Shown here: piece by piece, positions 36,234 through 47,976 of the stretch
Position numbering within the stretch: the stretch's first letter is position 1
How the letters are laid out: each line of letters starts with the position of its first letter
Source: Jaapia argillacea MUCL 33604
Taxonomy: Eukaryota > Basidiomycota > Agaricomycetes > Jaapiales > Jaapiaceae
Assembly: GCA_000697665.1 (NCBI GenBank)
Contig: KL197762.1
Coordinates: 89,281-153,280 of the forward strand
DNA: 64,000 bases
Direction: 5' to 3'
The notes under the pieces: generated by a model
What the model was told of the DNA's origin: nothing
Database searches by the model: none
The model's input: only the letters and a program-made list of their open reading frames with translations
Position numbers and translations under genes: made by a program

Positions 36234-36657
36234 CTGAACGCCAAGTGGCCGTGAGGGAGTCGCGTTGTAGGATAGCGATGAATGTGTACAACAATATGAA
36301 CGCTATGTATCACCCCACGTTGTTAGATATTGTATCGATTTTGTATTAGCCCTTGATCACCTGTTTGCTAGCGCTGTCCTACTTCTCATTCATCCCGCAT
36401 TCATCCGATAAACACCATTGAATAAGTAGCAGAGCATTGAGACTGATATCGTGAACACATGCGAAGACGATGTAACCTCGCGGCGACGGTCTACCCCGGA
36501 GACAGACTTCAAGCGGAGCAAGAGATCAACAGCATACAAAAGCGCTCGAAAATAAGCGTACTAAGCGGCCCACAAGGCTATTATAAGAAGAGTGGTCATG
36601 AGAAGCGTGAGCGACGATAAGGGTAAACTGATAAAAAGAATGTATTTTGGGGAGGCA
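36234..36657. terminator. Convergent 3' region between the PriB-like gene and kin1
   Basis: Both neighbours end here on opposite strands. AT-rich stretches around 36,320-36,430 should carry both polyadenylation signals. No gene seen. Confidence 0.5.
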
Positions 36658-39600
36658 CTATAACTTCAGCTCTGTCAACACGCGCCGTGCCAACATTTGG
36701 TATTGCCAACCATCCCCACTGGCCCTTCGGAATTGGATACCGTGCAAGGGTAACCACGGAACCTGATTGATAAATGTGAGTTCCATGCGGGGACGACGAG
36801 AAGTAGAGGGGACGTACCTTGACGACGTTAATCTCAAACCGAACAGCCAAAGAATTGGTGCGAATGCTCTCAAACACCTCCCGGTCAACCTCTCCAGTTG
36901 GTAGCGGTGCCGGTATTGGTGTTATGGGTCGTGGTGACGACGCAAAGTCGCGGGGTATAGGGGGGAGAATTTTTGATCCAACAGGGGACTGGGAACGTGG
37001 GGTGGGTTCTTCATTGATCGTGACCGACGCAACGTCGTCCGTCGTATTGTCTGCACGTCGAGGACCATTGCCAACAATAGTATGCGCGTTCGATGAAACA
37101 TTGAAGAATGAGGACGAACCACTACTAGCTGTAGCGCTCAACATCGTACCTCCTGACGGCCGACTAGGGAGCTCCTTTTCCTTATCCGTCGAGGTAGAAG
37201 TCGTTTGCTCCTTCTCCCTCTCCCGCTCCTTGCCCTTTTCTCGCAACTCCTTGCTCTTCATGCCAAAGGAGAGCTTCGAAGGGCGCTTGACGATGGATCG
37301 CCGAGTGGTGGTGGTACCGGTTTCGTTTGAACCAGAAGAACCCTGTTTCTGGTGATGACCACGCCGGCGATTCTGTAGGGCCTGCGTCTCTTGAACAGAC
37401 GACACGTCGATCGACGGCAAGTGAATGCAATCAAAGCCAGCCTTGGTTTCCCGATACTGAACGGACATTCGGTCAAGAACTCGTCGGATATCAGTCTTGA
37501 GCAGCTGAGGCGGTTTAGTAGAAGTAGTAGCGACGCTAAACAAAATCACATCAAAAGAATCATCATTAAAGATCTGTTCCATCAAAGAAAAGCTGATCCG
37601 ACGAACCTGAATAAACCCTTCATAAACACAGGCTTAAAGTCCTTCTCATCCTGTTCGTCATCAGTCCTTCCACCACCATTCACACCCATCTCGTTATCAG
37701 TCTGATCGTCTTCGTCTTGTTGCTGTTGACCTTCATCCTCCTCATCCGTCCTCCCGAACAACCGATCCCCAAGCCCCTTGGTCGTCCCACCAAACCCAGT
37801 CGAAGGTCTTCGATGCCGACCAATCGACCCAGCACCAAAGAAAGCAGCCCCAGTACTGCTCCTCCGTTCATGCCTCGTAGCCCGACCTTGAGTATCCAAA
37901 ACCGTAGCCGCTCGTCGATGAACACCCTTGCTAGGCGTAACAGGAGCATCCTCATTAACCTTCTCCTTCCTCTCACCCATCTCACCCACATCCTCCTCAA
38001 CAGCCTTCTCATTCAACTCTTCCAACGGCTTCCTCTCCTTCTCCCTCTCAGTCCCAACATCAGTCGAAGGCCTAGGCGACAACCCTCCAAAAACACTAAC
38101 CCTCCTCCCAACAGTCCCATGTCGCTTCCCATCATCACCCCTCCCCAACAAACTCCCAAACTTCCTAACCAAAGTCGCACCAGCGGCAATAGGCGAAACA
38201 GGCGAAGGCGAACCAGTCCTCTCCGGCACCTGTTGACGATGCGAAGAAGTAGGCCTCCGTCCCTGTTCCCTATCCGACTCCATCTTCTCAACAAACGCAC
38301 TAAGCTCCGGACCAGCAGACCTAGGCACTTCCATCTCCTTCTCTCCACGTTCCGATACCTCATTAGCACCACCACCACCCATACCAAACCATCCCCTAGT
38401 GGTAACAGTCGGTCTCTGGCTCAAACTATGACTCCTCCTATGAGTCGAAGCCGGTGGCGCTCTAGGCAACAACGTCGTCTTAGTAGCAGGACTACTAGGA
38501 ACGCTCTGCGCCATACCACCTCCCGCACCACTAACAGCAACAGTCGGGACATCCGGTCTCTTGGGCACAGCCAATCCTTGTCCCGCATCCCTAGCTCTAG
38601 GCTGGGGATGCAAAAACGTAGGTGACGTAGGAGAAGCAGTGGCCTGAGGCTGAGTAACGTCATACGACATTCCCGAAAAGTGTGATGTAGCAGGGGCAGG
38701 AAGCCTAGGCAATGGCATGGAATAATCCGCTTTGCCACTAACAGGCTCCTTCTTGCTGGCAGCAGGAGCAGCAGTAGTCGTCGTCACCGCAGGTTGGGAA
38801 AGTGGTTTCGAAGTGATGGGAGGTGGGACAGGAGCTTCGGATCCAGGTGCAGGTCGTACACCATCCACCGATACCTGCGAAGAAGCGAAATGACCGGGTC
38901 CATAAACTCTCTCCCTCTCCAACTTTTCACGCGCGAGGAAATACATTGAAAGGAGTGGATGGAACCCCCCAGTAGGGTCCGCCGGTTCCCTCTGCGCATC
39001 CGTCAAAGATGAATGCGAAAGGTGTGATTGGGATGTCGGTGGGGAATGTGTAGGCGTCGTAGGTGGTGAAGACGAAGGGGAGAAGAATTTCCTCCTATAA
39101 AAGTCGAAACCCGAGAACCGTTTCGATTTCTGTTTCGTAGGCGTCCCAGGAGGGTTATTCATATCATACTTCCCATTCACCCCCGCATTCGCATCATACG
39201 AAAGCGCCAAACTCGAATTCGAGAAGCTCTCTCCCCATCTACCATTCGATCCATTCCTACCACCTAAACCGTCCCTCTTCCTCTCCCAATATTGGACGGC
39301 ACGGATATAAGATTCGGTTTCTAGGATTTCGACGAGCTTTCTTTCGACTTCGTCATCTGATCCAAACTCGAAACCTTTCATGCCCTTGATGACTTGGCGA
39401 TCGAGGTCTTCTGGAGATCGGAGTGGCTCTCGACGGACGAGGTGAGGGTCTGGAGGACCAGAGAAACCTCGGACCATCCATGGGTGTGAGAGGACCTCAG
39501 CTAGGGGTGCACGGGCGGAAGGGTTCGTGACGAGCATCCTTGAGAGAAGGTGCTTGCATTCTACCAAAATCCAATCATAGATCAATAAGTAATATCTGAA

Positions 39601-41031
39601 TCCCAACGAATTCTACTCACCAGCGCTTAACCAAACCGGATACTCCACCAACCCTCGTTTGATCTTCGCATGCAACGCCGGCATACTCTGATCATCAAAC
39701 GGGACTTTACCACAAACCAGTACATAAAGCACTACACCAAAACTCCAAACATCCACTTCAGGACCAGTGTAAACTTTTGCGTTCAAAAGTTCTGGTGCGG
39801 CGAAATATAGGGAACCGCAAAAGGTACCGAGATGGTGAGCGGGGTCAAAGAGATTGGAGAGACCAAAATCGATGATTTTGATGTTGCCGGTTTGGGAGAT
39901 GAGGATGTTCTCGATTTTGAGATCTAAAAGCAAGAGTATGTCAGCGATGTCAGATGGGATGAGCGGGAAGGGAAAGCGCCCGAACCTCGATGAACGACAT
40001 TATTCCTATGACAATACTCCAACGCACTCCCAATCTGCCTCGCAAACTTCCTCGCGACTCGTTCTCGCAGCCTCCCATGACTAATAATGTAATCCAACAT
40101 CTGACCTCCGTTGACGTACTCGAAGACCATGTAATAATGATGTTGGTGGATTATCATCTCGCGCATGCCGCAGATGTATGGGTGGTGGAGGAGCATGGAG
40201 AGGGCAGCTTCGCGGATAGTGCGGATTTCTTTTGAGGCGTCTTTGTTGGCTTGTTTGGCTTGGGCATCGGGGTTGGTGGAAGTACCGTTGGCGGAGGAGG
40301 GTGTAGCGCCGGGGTGCACGCGAGGTAAGATCTTGACAGCGAACTACCCAAAATACGTATTCATTAGTATCGGTGCACACGAGAGCGGCAAAGCGTACCT
40401 TTTCACCGGTGATGTTATGATGAGCAAGTTTCACTTTACCCATACTCCCAGCTCCAAGAGTCTTACTGAGCGTATAATCGCCCAACACCCTGTTCGAACC
40501 CCTGGACTTGCTCGTCTGTCTTGATTTATTAGAAGATGAAGTAGTAGTATGTGTATCGTCCATGGCGCCTTGTGAAGGAGGCGGGGCAACGGAGGCGTAG
40601 TTATTGGGCTGAGGAGGCATGGACATTGGCCTCGGCCGATGAGTCGACGCCGGGTCCCTTGATCGCGGTTGTATCGTGGCCGTAGCTGCAGTTGTCGTCT
40701 GTGACATCTCCGCTGCTACTGCTGGTCCTGATTCCTGATGATGTGGCACCTGCTGTCGCTGTTCTGGTCGTCGTCGAAACTGCGCGTCGTCGGGCCCGAT
40801 ACCGTTTGTCTGCGCGGGGTTCGAACCACGCTGGAGGTCGTTGCGATGGCTATCGTCGACGTCGAGCTCGCCGTTGTCGTTGATGATGAGCGGTTGTCTG
40901 TGGTGTATGGGAAGGTCGTATTCGTTGCCGACAACGACGACGCCGCCGTGAGAAGGAGTTATTGAACCGGAATCCTGTTCCTCACTGACTTTGGTCAGAT
41001 GTGAAGCCAAACGAGTCGGGTACATTTGCAT
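36658..41031 (-). CDS. kin1: Kin1/Kin2 (PAR-1/MARK family) Ser/Thr kinase
   Basis: Exons 41031-40399, 40343-39986, 39923-39621, 39560-37607, 37535-36818 and 36762-36658. The N-terminal ~170 residues are disordered. The kinase domain follows: GAGSMG loop, HRD split across the second intron (CATCGAG + AT), [28 protein letters not shown] activation segment. A very long Ser/Pro-rich linker precedes the C-terminal KA1 domain, ending [16 protein letters not shown] and a basic/leucine end (RRVLTELKL); a final intron interrupts KA1. Yeast Kin1/Kin2 and fission-yeast kin1 act at the cell cortex in polarity, septation and exocytosis; KA1 binds acidic lipids. The paralogue at 20842-22458 shares three intron positions. 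Confidence 0.92.
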
Positions 41032-41922
41032 TTCGCCTGAGCACAGCCTAAAAAAGAATTATACGCGTAAAACAATAAAAAAAACCTCAAGGTCTCAGTC
41101 CACGGTCAACTTGGTCCGTGCTTTTCCCCGGAGCCTGAACGGACAATGGACCTGGGTGAGTACGGTTGCAGAGAAAAACAAAACGATAGGGCAGTGCGAA
41201 CTCTGACTATAGCCTACGCTAGCCTCAACTACAACTTTCCCTGAAATCTTTGCTAAGCACCGATATTCTAATTTTTCACCCAAGGCGATGTTCTCCCCTT
41301 CTCCATCAAAACTATATCTCACCAACTCTAGATTCTCCGAGCCTACTGTATCCATATTCGTATCTGGCATCTCCCTCTCATGTGGGGGTCAAACCGTTCT
41401 GTCTTTCACTTATCAACGTCCAGTATCACGAGGGTAGACTTGAGGAGGATATATTTAACAGAGGGAGACATGACGGCCTTGACAATGGCATTCGATCCAA
41501 TCCCGGCCTGATAGAGCATGATCGTGCCAAGGGACCATGTGGACAGGTACGACAGAACTACGTGGGCACATCTGCCTGCGAGAGATCACACGGTAATCGC
41601 ACACAGAACTCCAGGACCCATTCTTCTCAGAGTCTTCTTTGAGGGGTCGTTGGAGGTTGACTAGAGGTGGGGGGGTTGGAGCCAAAATTGTAGGATGGTG
41701 TTGCTCCAAGCCAGTTCTCAAGAAGTTCAAAGGACCAAAGCTTAAGACACCACGCATTCGGGCACGCCTCCCTCCCTTCAACTTTACGCAGGGAATAACT
41801 ATCAAAGGTTGTTGCCAAACCCATTAATATAGTCGCACAACTACAACGTACAGCGACATCAATAAATACTTCTCATCCTCCATTCATCGCAGATCATGTC
41901 GCTAACAAACCCCCTCCCCTCA
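41032..41922. promoter_or_regulatory. kin1 upstream region and permease 3' flank
   Basis: No coding sequence recognised. The part next to 41031 holds an A-rich tract (about 41051-41090) and serves as the kin1 promoter. The part next to 41923 is the permease 3' flank. Confidence 0.5.
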
Positions 41923-44114
41923 TTAAATGGCATTACTCGCACAAGAAAACGCACTCCCAACAGCGTTCGCTTGATAACTATCAATAATAGACTGGACGGA
42001 GACCTATAGAGGAAAGGGTCGATCAGTTCTGTGATAAACGTGAAGGGTGAAGGGTGAAGGGTGAAGGGTGAAGGGTGAAGAGGAATCGAGGGTAGGCATA
42101 AAATGAAAGGAGAATGGAGCACGGAAAATGGAAAAAGGAGCAATGGAGGAAGGGGAATATGGAGAGATGATACGCACATAAGTCCCAGCAACCAACATAT
42201 AAGCACCAAATAGAATCCAGAAGTAATTGATCAACGTCTCCAGCGACCTCCAAATCCCATCCCATTTCTTCCCTCCGGGGTAGAGTGTGAGGTACGCCAT
42301 TCCCCAAAATATAAACCTACACACATCATCAGCTCGATCTCACCACACCAGAACCAAAACTCAAAACGTACCCAAACCAACAGTCTAAACACCAAGAAGA
42401 CATAAGCGTAGGACAAGGGGAATGAGAGAAGAGAGCTCACCAAACAACGAACTCATCAAACTCAACATATCAGAAAAGAACGGAATCACTTCCGCAATCA
42501 CGAACGCAAGAACCCAAGTAGTAGCCACGATCGCTACCCAAGTCGACCACGCAGTGAACGTATTAGAGTGTTTATGATGCGAGTTTTGGAAGATGCGGAA
42601 GAAGATGAAGCGGGTTGTTACCGACTGACAACAACAAGTCAGCGCAATGATGTGATATGGTGAAGGAGGGAATAAAGGAGAGGCAGGGCGAGAGGGTTGA
42701 CATACAGAGTAGAGAGCGCCGAGGAAGACGATTGTAGGTATCGCGAAAGAGAATGCAATCTTCTTGTAGACGGGTTGTAGCGATCCGAATGCAGGTGCGG
42801 TGACATACTGGTTACCTGTCAAACCACATAAGGAATCAGCATCCAAGGCCTACAAGAAGCACACGAAACATGGTACTGACCAACGAAATGATACATGATA
42901 GCACCACAAAGTGAAAACACGATCACTTCAGCGATAGTCACAGCCCACAAAGCTTCGGAACAACAGTCGAAAGTCAGCGAAAGGCTCGAACCGAAAGCGG
43001 GCGGGAACTTACCTTTAGGGAAATCTCTAGGGTCCTTCATCTCAGCAATAAACGAAGGTAAAGTGATTTGTCCAATCAATGTATAACTGATATTCAAAAA
43101 CGCCGACATCCCTACCCAACCAAGCTGGTCAGCTCAACCCCAAACACCCCATCCACCAAAAAAAGACACATACCAGTAACGAAAGTAGTCCCTTTGACAG
43201 GCCAAGCAGTAACGATGGGTGCTTCACCCGCGATATACCCAAACGGATGATCCTGAACTCCGCTGAAGATGATAGCAAGGAGAACGGCGGTACCCATGGT
43301 CACGGCACTGAATACTCCGAGACCACTGAGCTGGTTGAGGGTTCGAGGAAGGGAGACGAAGAAACATATAAAGGCTGAGATGGCGCTGAATGCTATCGTA
43401 CAAGCCGCAGAGTTCGAGAGGGTGTTCAGGAGCTTTGCGCCGACGAGACAATGTAGAGCTATAGCGATCAAATGTGAGTGAAGAATAGAGTTTGACGACG
43501 AGAAAGGAAACAAACCTTGAATGAAAGTATTATTCAATAGGAAAAATACGGCCGTTAGGTTATACGCCAGTTTCGAACCGCCGAAGAGGGCTTGTCCGAT
43601 ATCACAGACATCACGCATTTCGGGGTGTTTGAGGCAATATCGCCAGAGGATTAGAGAGGTGTATTGGACGCTCGCGGCGACGACGATCGTTAAAATAATT
43701 CCGGGTACCAAACCCAATACCGAGTAAGACCTGTTCACAAGTACAAGAATGATCGTGTGAGCGAGAGTGGGGGGCTTTGGGTGGGGTGGAGGAGGAGGCT
43801 TACCATGGGAAGGAGAGGATGGCGAGGCAGATGTATTCCGAGAATAGTAGCGCGGCTGTCTGAGAACGGTGGGGAGCGGGTTGAATTAGAAGTGGGGTTA
43901 AGGTGACTATACGAGGGAGGCTAACCTTTTGCCAAGAACAAGACCGATACTTGATAGCGTGACCACTTTCCTCAGCGAGTCGTCTCTCGATACTCACAGC
44001 ATCCGCCGAATCAGCACTCCCAGTCGTACTCTTCTCCAAATCCGAGTGATCAAGTTTGTCGGAGGGTAAGCCTCCACCGACCTGAGAGTGCTTCGTATCC
44101 GTATAGGTGGCCAT
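41923..44114 (-). CDS. Amino acid/auxin permease family transporter
   Basis: About eleven small exons. The start MATYTDTKHSQ at 44114 leads into a hydrophilic N-terminus (~60 residues), then AALLFSEYICLAILSFPWSYSVLG, the usual first helix of AAAP (Aa_trans) proteins. About ten more hydrophobic helices follow, e.g. LGLVPGIILTIVVAASV, MGTAVLLAIIFSG, WVAIVATTWVLAFVIAEV and a last one near YFWILFGAYMLVAG. The C-terminus (SVQSIIDSYQANAVG..., ending SCASNAI) sits on a separate last exon after a 174-nt intron (42004-42177). It probably imports neutral amino acids with protons at the plasma or vacuolar membrane; the substrate cannot be read from the sequence. Promoter region shared with nothing close. 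Confidence 0.85.
42040..42080 (+). repeat. (GTGAAGG)n heptanucleotide minisatellite in the permease last intron
   Basis: Nearly six perfect GTGAAGG units inside intron 42004-42177. This intron is about three times the usual length; repeat growth may explain part of that. Confidence 0.85.
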
Positions 44115-44920
44115 TAAAAGTCAACGTAGGGGGTGGAAGTTATCCCTTATCTCCCCGTCGAGCGCGAAAAGGGTTTAGAGAAGCTCAATGAAGAAGCCTG
44201 TCTCTTGACATCATAACTTTTTCCAGTATTTAAAGAAACGATGGAGCAAAAGGTGATATTGCGTGATTTAGCCTCCCTCTGGCGAACTTGAAGAAGGGCC
44301 TTCCTCGACTCGCTGTTTTCCTGGTGAGCAGCATGGACAGGCACCGGGGCCCTCGAAAAGTGTGAAATTAGGAGATGCGGGATAGAGTCGAAGCCGGGAT
44401 GAGCTATATCCCTAGTGTTTGTGGGTTGAGGAGGTGGAAGTATTCTTGCGACGAACGGAACCGGAGCCGGTCTTCCGCTCGTCACGCTGTGATATGCCAA
44501 AGGCTGACTGTCACATGTGTGGCGTCGGGGAATTTCCTGGAATTTCTGAGCGCTGGTCGTGCAGCGGACACTTCAAGGTTCAAGACCGTTCAAGGCTTAA
44601 ACATTATACAAAGTGAAGATCTCGTTGACATCCGCCAGGGACGTCTAACCTAATTTTCGAAGCTGACAGACTCTGTCATATGTCCTTCAACGAAGGAAAC
44701 CCCCGAAAACGGACGGAAAGCTCTCTATCTCCCGCTTTCTGGATTAACGGAGTAGTAAACGGGCGAACAATGAAGATGGGCGCTTGAATCAAATCTCAAG
44801 ATGAAGATCACAAGTGGTCCCGGTTGATGGAGGTACTAAACTTTATCGAATAAACACCGTACAATTCTTTTATCAATTCTCTTCTTTTGTCCCCACCGTC
44901 TTACACACGGTCCAACTCAA
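44115..44920. other. Intergenic, no gene seen
   Basis: Upstream region of the permease (minus) and downstream flank of the dioxygenase (minus). Open frames here are short and without splice support. Confidence 0.55.
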
Positions 44921-46431
44921 TCAAATATCAATACCCAAAGCTTCCCTCCTCGACCTCGACTTCGGATCAAAGAACGGTTTCTCCCCCAAACTAACCGCCC
45001 GATTCCCCTGACGAAGCTCATCATAATCATTCCTATGCCAACACCACCGTCAGCCACACACCAAAGGCTAAAGAAAGGAAGAAAGGAAGACGTACGTCGC
45101 GGTATGATAAGTTGACCTGTTATCCCAGATCGCCAAACCATCTTGGCCCCAGCGGTACCTCACTTGGAAATCATGGTTCTCCGAAACGTGACGGAAGAGA
45201 TAATCGAGGACGTTATCAGACTCGTCAGGTGTGAGCTCGACGATTCGTTTCGTGAATCTACCGAAGGAATCAACAGGTTCAATCTTCGGGAAAGAAAGAT
45301 GACTTGTGGTAGGTGACTCACCCTTTGTTGACGAAGATAGTCTTGAAACCGGTCACAGGGTTGGTTCGAATCACCGGGCTAGCATCGCACAATTCATCAA
45401 GACGATTCGCGGGGTTCGCTGGATTGACCACTCACTGGGTAGCTGTCAAATTAGATCCAGTGTTCTCTGGAGAGCCCCGAATATCTTGGATCGGAAAACC
45501 ATGCTCTTTCGCGTACTAGGGGTATCATCACTCGTGTCAGGGTCCCAGACAGGATTATGTAGGGAGGAGAAGGCTCACGTCGACGAAGAAATTGCCGTCA
45601 TGAACGGCTGTGAGACTCTCGAGGAATTTCTTGTATGCTGGAGACAGACGATCGTAGGCTTCGTAACCACTAAAAGTCCGTGAGTACTTTCGTTCCACAA
45701 TTCGATCAACCAAGTCCTCACCTAGCCCACTACAAAACAATAGTCGATTTCAGTTGGAAGAGCAAAACATTCGAAGAAGACTCACGAGAGTATCTCCTCC
45801 AACTGTGCCAAGAATATATCAGGATCAGCGATAAATGACCGACCCGCAAACGTACCTTTTGGTAAAGTGTGCATTTTCAAGATCTGTGGGGTCCATACGC
45901 TATCAGAATCATGTGGACATCTTGGTGGTAGAAACTTACGGCATAATCTGAAGGAATGCGTTCGAAGGTGATATCAGCATGCCAACCAGCACTCGCTCGT
46001 GTATTTCGGACGTATCCAGCCCTCGCGATCCCTCTACAATCGAACAGATCAGTGATGGGGTCAAAGACTCGATGAGAGGATACGAACCCTTTCGACGAAA
46101 TCACCGACACATCGGCCCCCAACTCCGGTGTACTCTCCGAGATGGGATGGATATGCAACTTGCTCGTCTTTGGTTTCCCACTCAACTCTCCCAACTTATC
46201 AGCCAACTTCTTCTGTTGTTCCAAAGAGATGTTTTGTTTGGTGAAGAAGACTACTCCGCGTTGGGAGACGAGGGTGGCGAGGTCTTTGATTTGTTCATCG
46301 GCGTTGGATGAACCGAGGATGGTAGAGAGTTGGACGGAGGAGTTAGGGAATGAAGTGCCGATATGTGTTGTCAGATCTAATGATTCGTATTGAGAGAGTG
46401 AACCGAGGAATGACTCTGGAGCAGGTGCCAT
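44921..46431 (-). CDS. TauD/TfdA-family Fe(II)/2-oxoglutarate dioxygenase
   Basis: Start chosen at 46431 (MAPAPESFLGS); an in-frame ATG at 46506 would add 25 residues. About nine exons, some tiny: a GGDTL segment and then two codons of the next exon before SGYEAYDRLSP, all between introns of about 50 nt. The Fe ligands are visible: HxD in GWHADITFE, the distal His in STYHTAT, and the 2-oxoglutarate-binding Arg in GNRAVSLGE near the end. Blocks VVFFTKQ, VIRTNPVTGFKT and RYRWGQDGLAIWDN are family hallmarks. Such enzymes hydroxylate taurine, sulfonates, alkyl sulfates or other small acids, often for sulfur use; the substrate is not evident. C-terminus GIDI then TGA (44921-44923). Confidence 0.88.
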
Positions 46432-47485
46432 TGTATCGAGTTGTGTATGGAAGGAGTTGAAGCAGCGGGGATGGTTTGAGCGTGAATGGTATGGGGAGAT
46501 CGACATTTTGGATACGTTTGCATTTATGATGATCGGCCTACTTCAAGCACGCAATCTTTTACGATAAGACGCGGAGGTGAGGCCAACACATGCCACTGGC
46601 ATATCACTGGCATTCCTGGGGTCTTGTCGCTTAGCATTGGGATTCGGATGCCGTCTCGCCTGCTAGAGAACCAGATGAATGATATCGATGGCACGGCCAC
46701 CGACATTCGGTCTACGATGTCGTCACCCTCGCTCCTCTTGCGTGATCATTTCGAGTCTGGATCATTGCCGGCGGATTGGGCCAGTCGTGTGGTACGAAGA
46801 ACACAGTCATGGGCGACCGCAGGATGACTTGGGTTGGGCAGAAAGTGGAGCGAGAACTTCAAGGACAGCACATGTCGGCGATTGGATCGCGGAGAACTAG
46901 ACAAATTTGAGTTTTCGGCATGGGGAGCTTCAATACTACCCAATATCCTATATTCAATAGTCGCAGGTTGGACGGATGTGTGTTGTGTGATTAGGCGCCC
47001 CCATGCAGGGTGAGTTCAAGTAAACTTTGTATTTGCCTTTTTCATTGTTGAACTTGAACTTGAACGTCAACGGTAACAGCCTGTTTGAAATCTCAATGCC
47101 GACTGTGCTCCCCGCATGTCTCAGAAATTGTCAAACACCCGAACCCCTTCATCGACCCACTCATTTCTTTCCAAGTGCCTGACGCCTCTGACGACATCCC
47201 GCTCTACTCGTGTCTATGCGGCCTCCGTCAGCATCCGTCCCAGAAGCAGCTCTCGTTTCTTCTCCCGCCTGAGCCTTGAATCTATATGCCGACTCAATGT
47301 TCGATGACCAGGATAAATCCTTACCTCCTCAAGGCTCGCCGGTCAGCCGTTCCATTGCGGGAAGCACTGGTTTCCGCAGGTCGGGAGGGGCTACATAATG
47401 GCTGAAAGACAAGGTCATCCTCCACCACTATCACGATTATCTCCCAACAGTATCCTCAAATTTCCTCCATCGACTACGTTTAAGT
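46432..47485. promoter_or_regulatory. Divergent promoter region, dioxygenase and secreted protein
   Basis: About 1 kb between divergent starts. No gene recognised. The segment 47,030-47,070 carries TTGAACTTGAACTTGAACG, three near-perfect TTGAAC hexamers. Confidence 0.5.
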
Positions 47486-47976
47486 ATGGTTTCCCGACGT
47501 TCATCAATTGTCCTCGCGTTCTCCATGGTAGCAGCACTCGGTATGGGTTAACCGTCTTGTTAACGCTATCCAATTCATCTCATCTGGTTTCTTCAGGAGC
47601 ATCGGCGGCGCCTCTTGTTTTGCCTGCAGACGTAAGTCCTCCTACTAACCTCTGAACTTCCTTGTCTGATCGTTGCATCTCTACCTCCCCCCACCAGTCC
47701 ACATCCCCAATGCCTGCGGTCCCTCTGCCTATGCAAGTCGAAGCTGAGAAGGTTTCATCAGAGAAGGCAGAGGTGAGTTCTGGTCAAACTCAAGCAGACC
47801 AATACACTGACTCGGCCGTTTTTGTTTCATAGGTCGATTCTTCCATTCCTAGACGGATCAGTGTTGACAGTCGCGTACCATATCGGTTAGAACGGGAAGC
47901 AGAACTTGTGAATCTCGATATAAGTCGCGATGCATTTCATTCAGGACGCGACTCGGACATAGAGCTTGTGAGCTGA
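47486..47976 (+). CDS. Small secreted protein
   Basis: Exons 47486-47540, 47597-47631, 47698-47772 and 47833-47976 sum to 309 nt, 102 residues, all in phase with good GT-AG sites. The N-terminus MVSRRSSIVLAFSMVAALG then ASAAP is a textbook signal peptide, with cleavage likely after ASA (about residue 22). The mature ~80 residues are acidic, Ser/Val/Glu-rich, lack Cys and contain a possible dibasic processing site (PRRIS). No family recognised. Four exons for 102 residues argues for a real gene rather than chance frames. Effector, hydrophobin or pheromone identity is not supported: there are no Cys and no CaaX. Confidence 0.7.

Noticed and set aside
37717-38625. 302-codon Arg/Ser/Pro-rich frame opposite kin1
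   Set aside because: Antisense shadow of the low-complexity kin1 linker; no splice sites, domain or start context.
40805-40825. tRNA B-box-like GGTTCGAACC
   Set aside because: It is in kin1 coding sequence and no matching A-box or acceptor stem surrounds it. Similar strings at 45,355 and 55,628 fail for the same reason.
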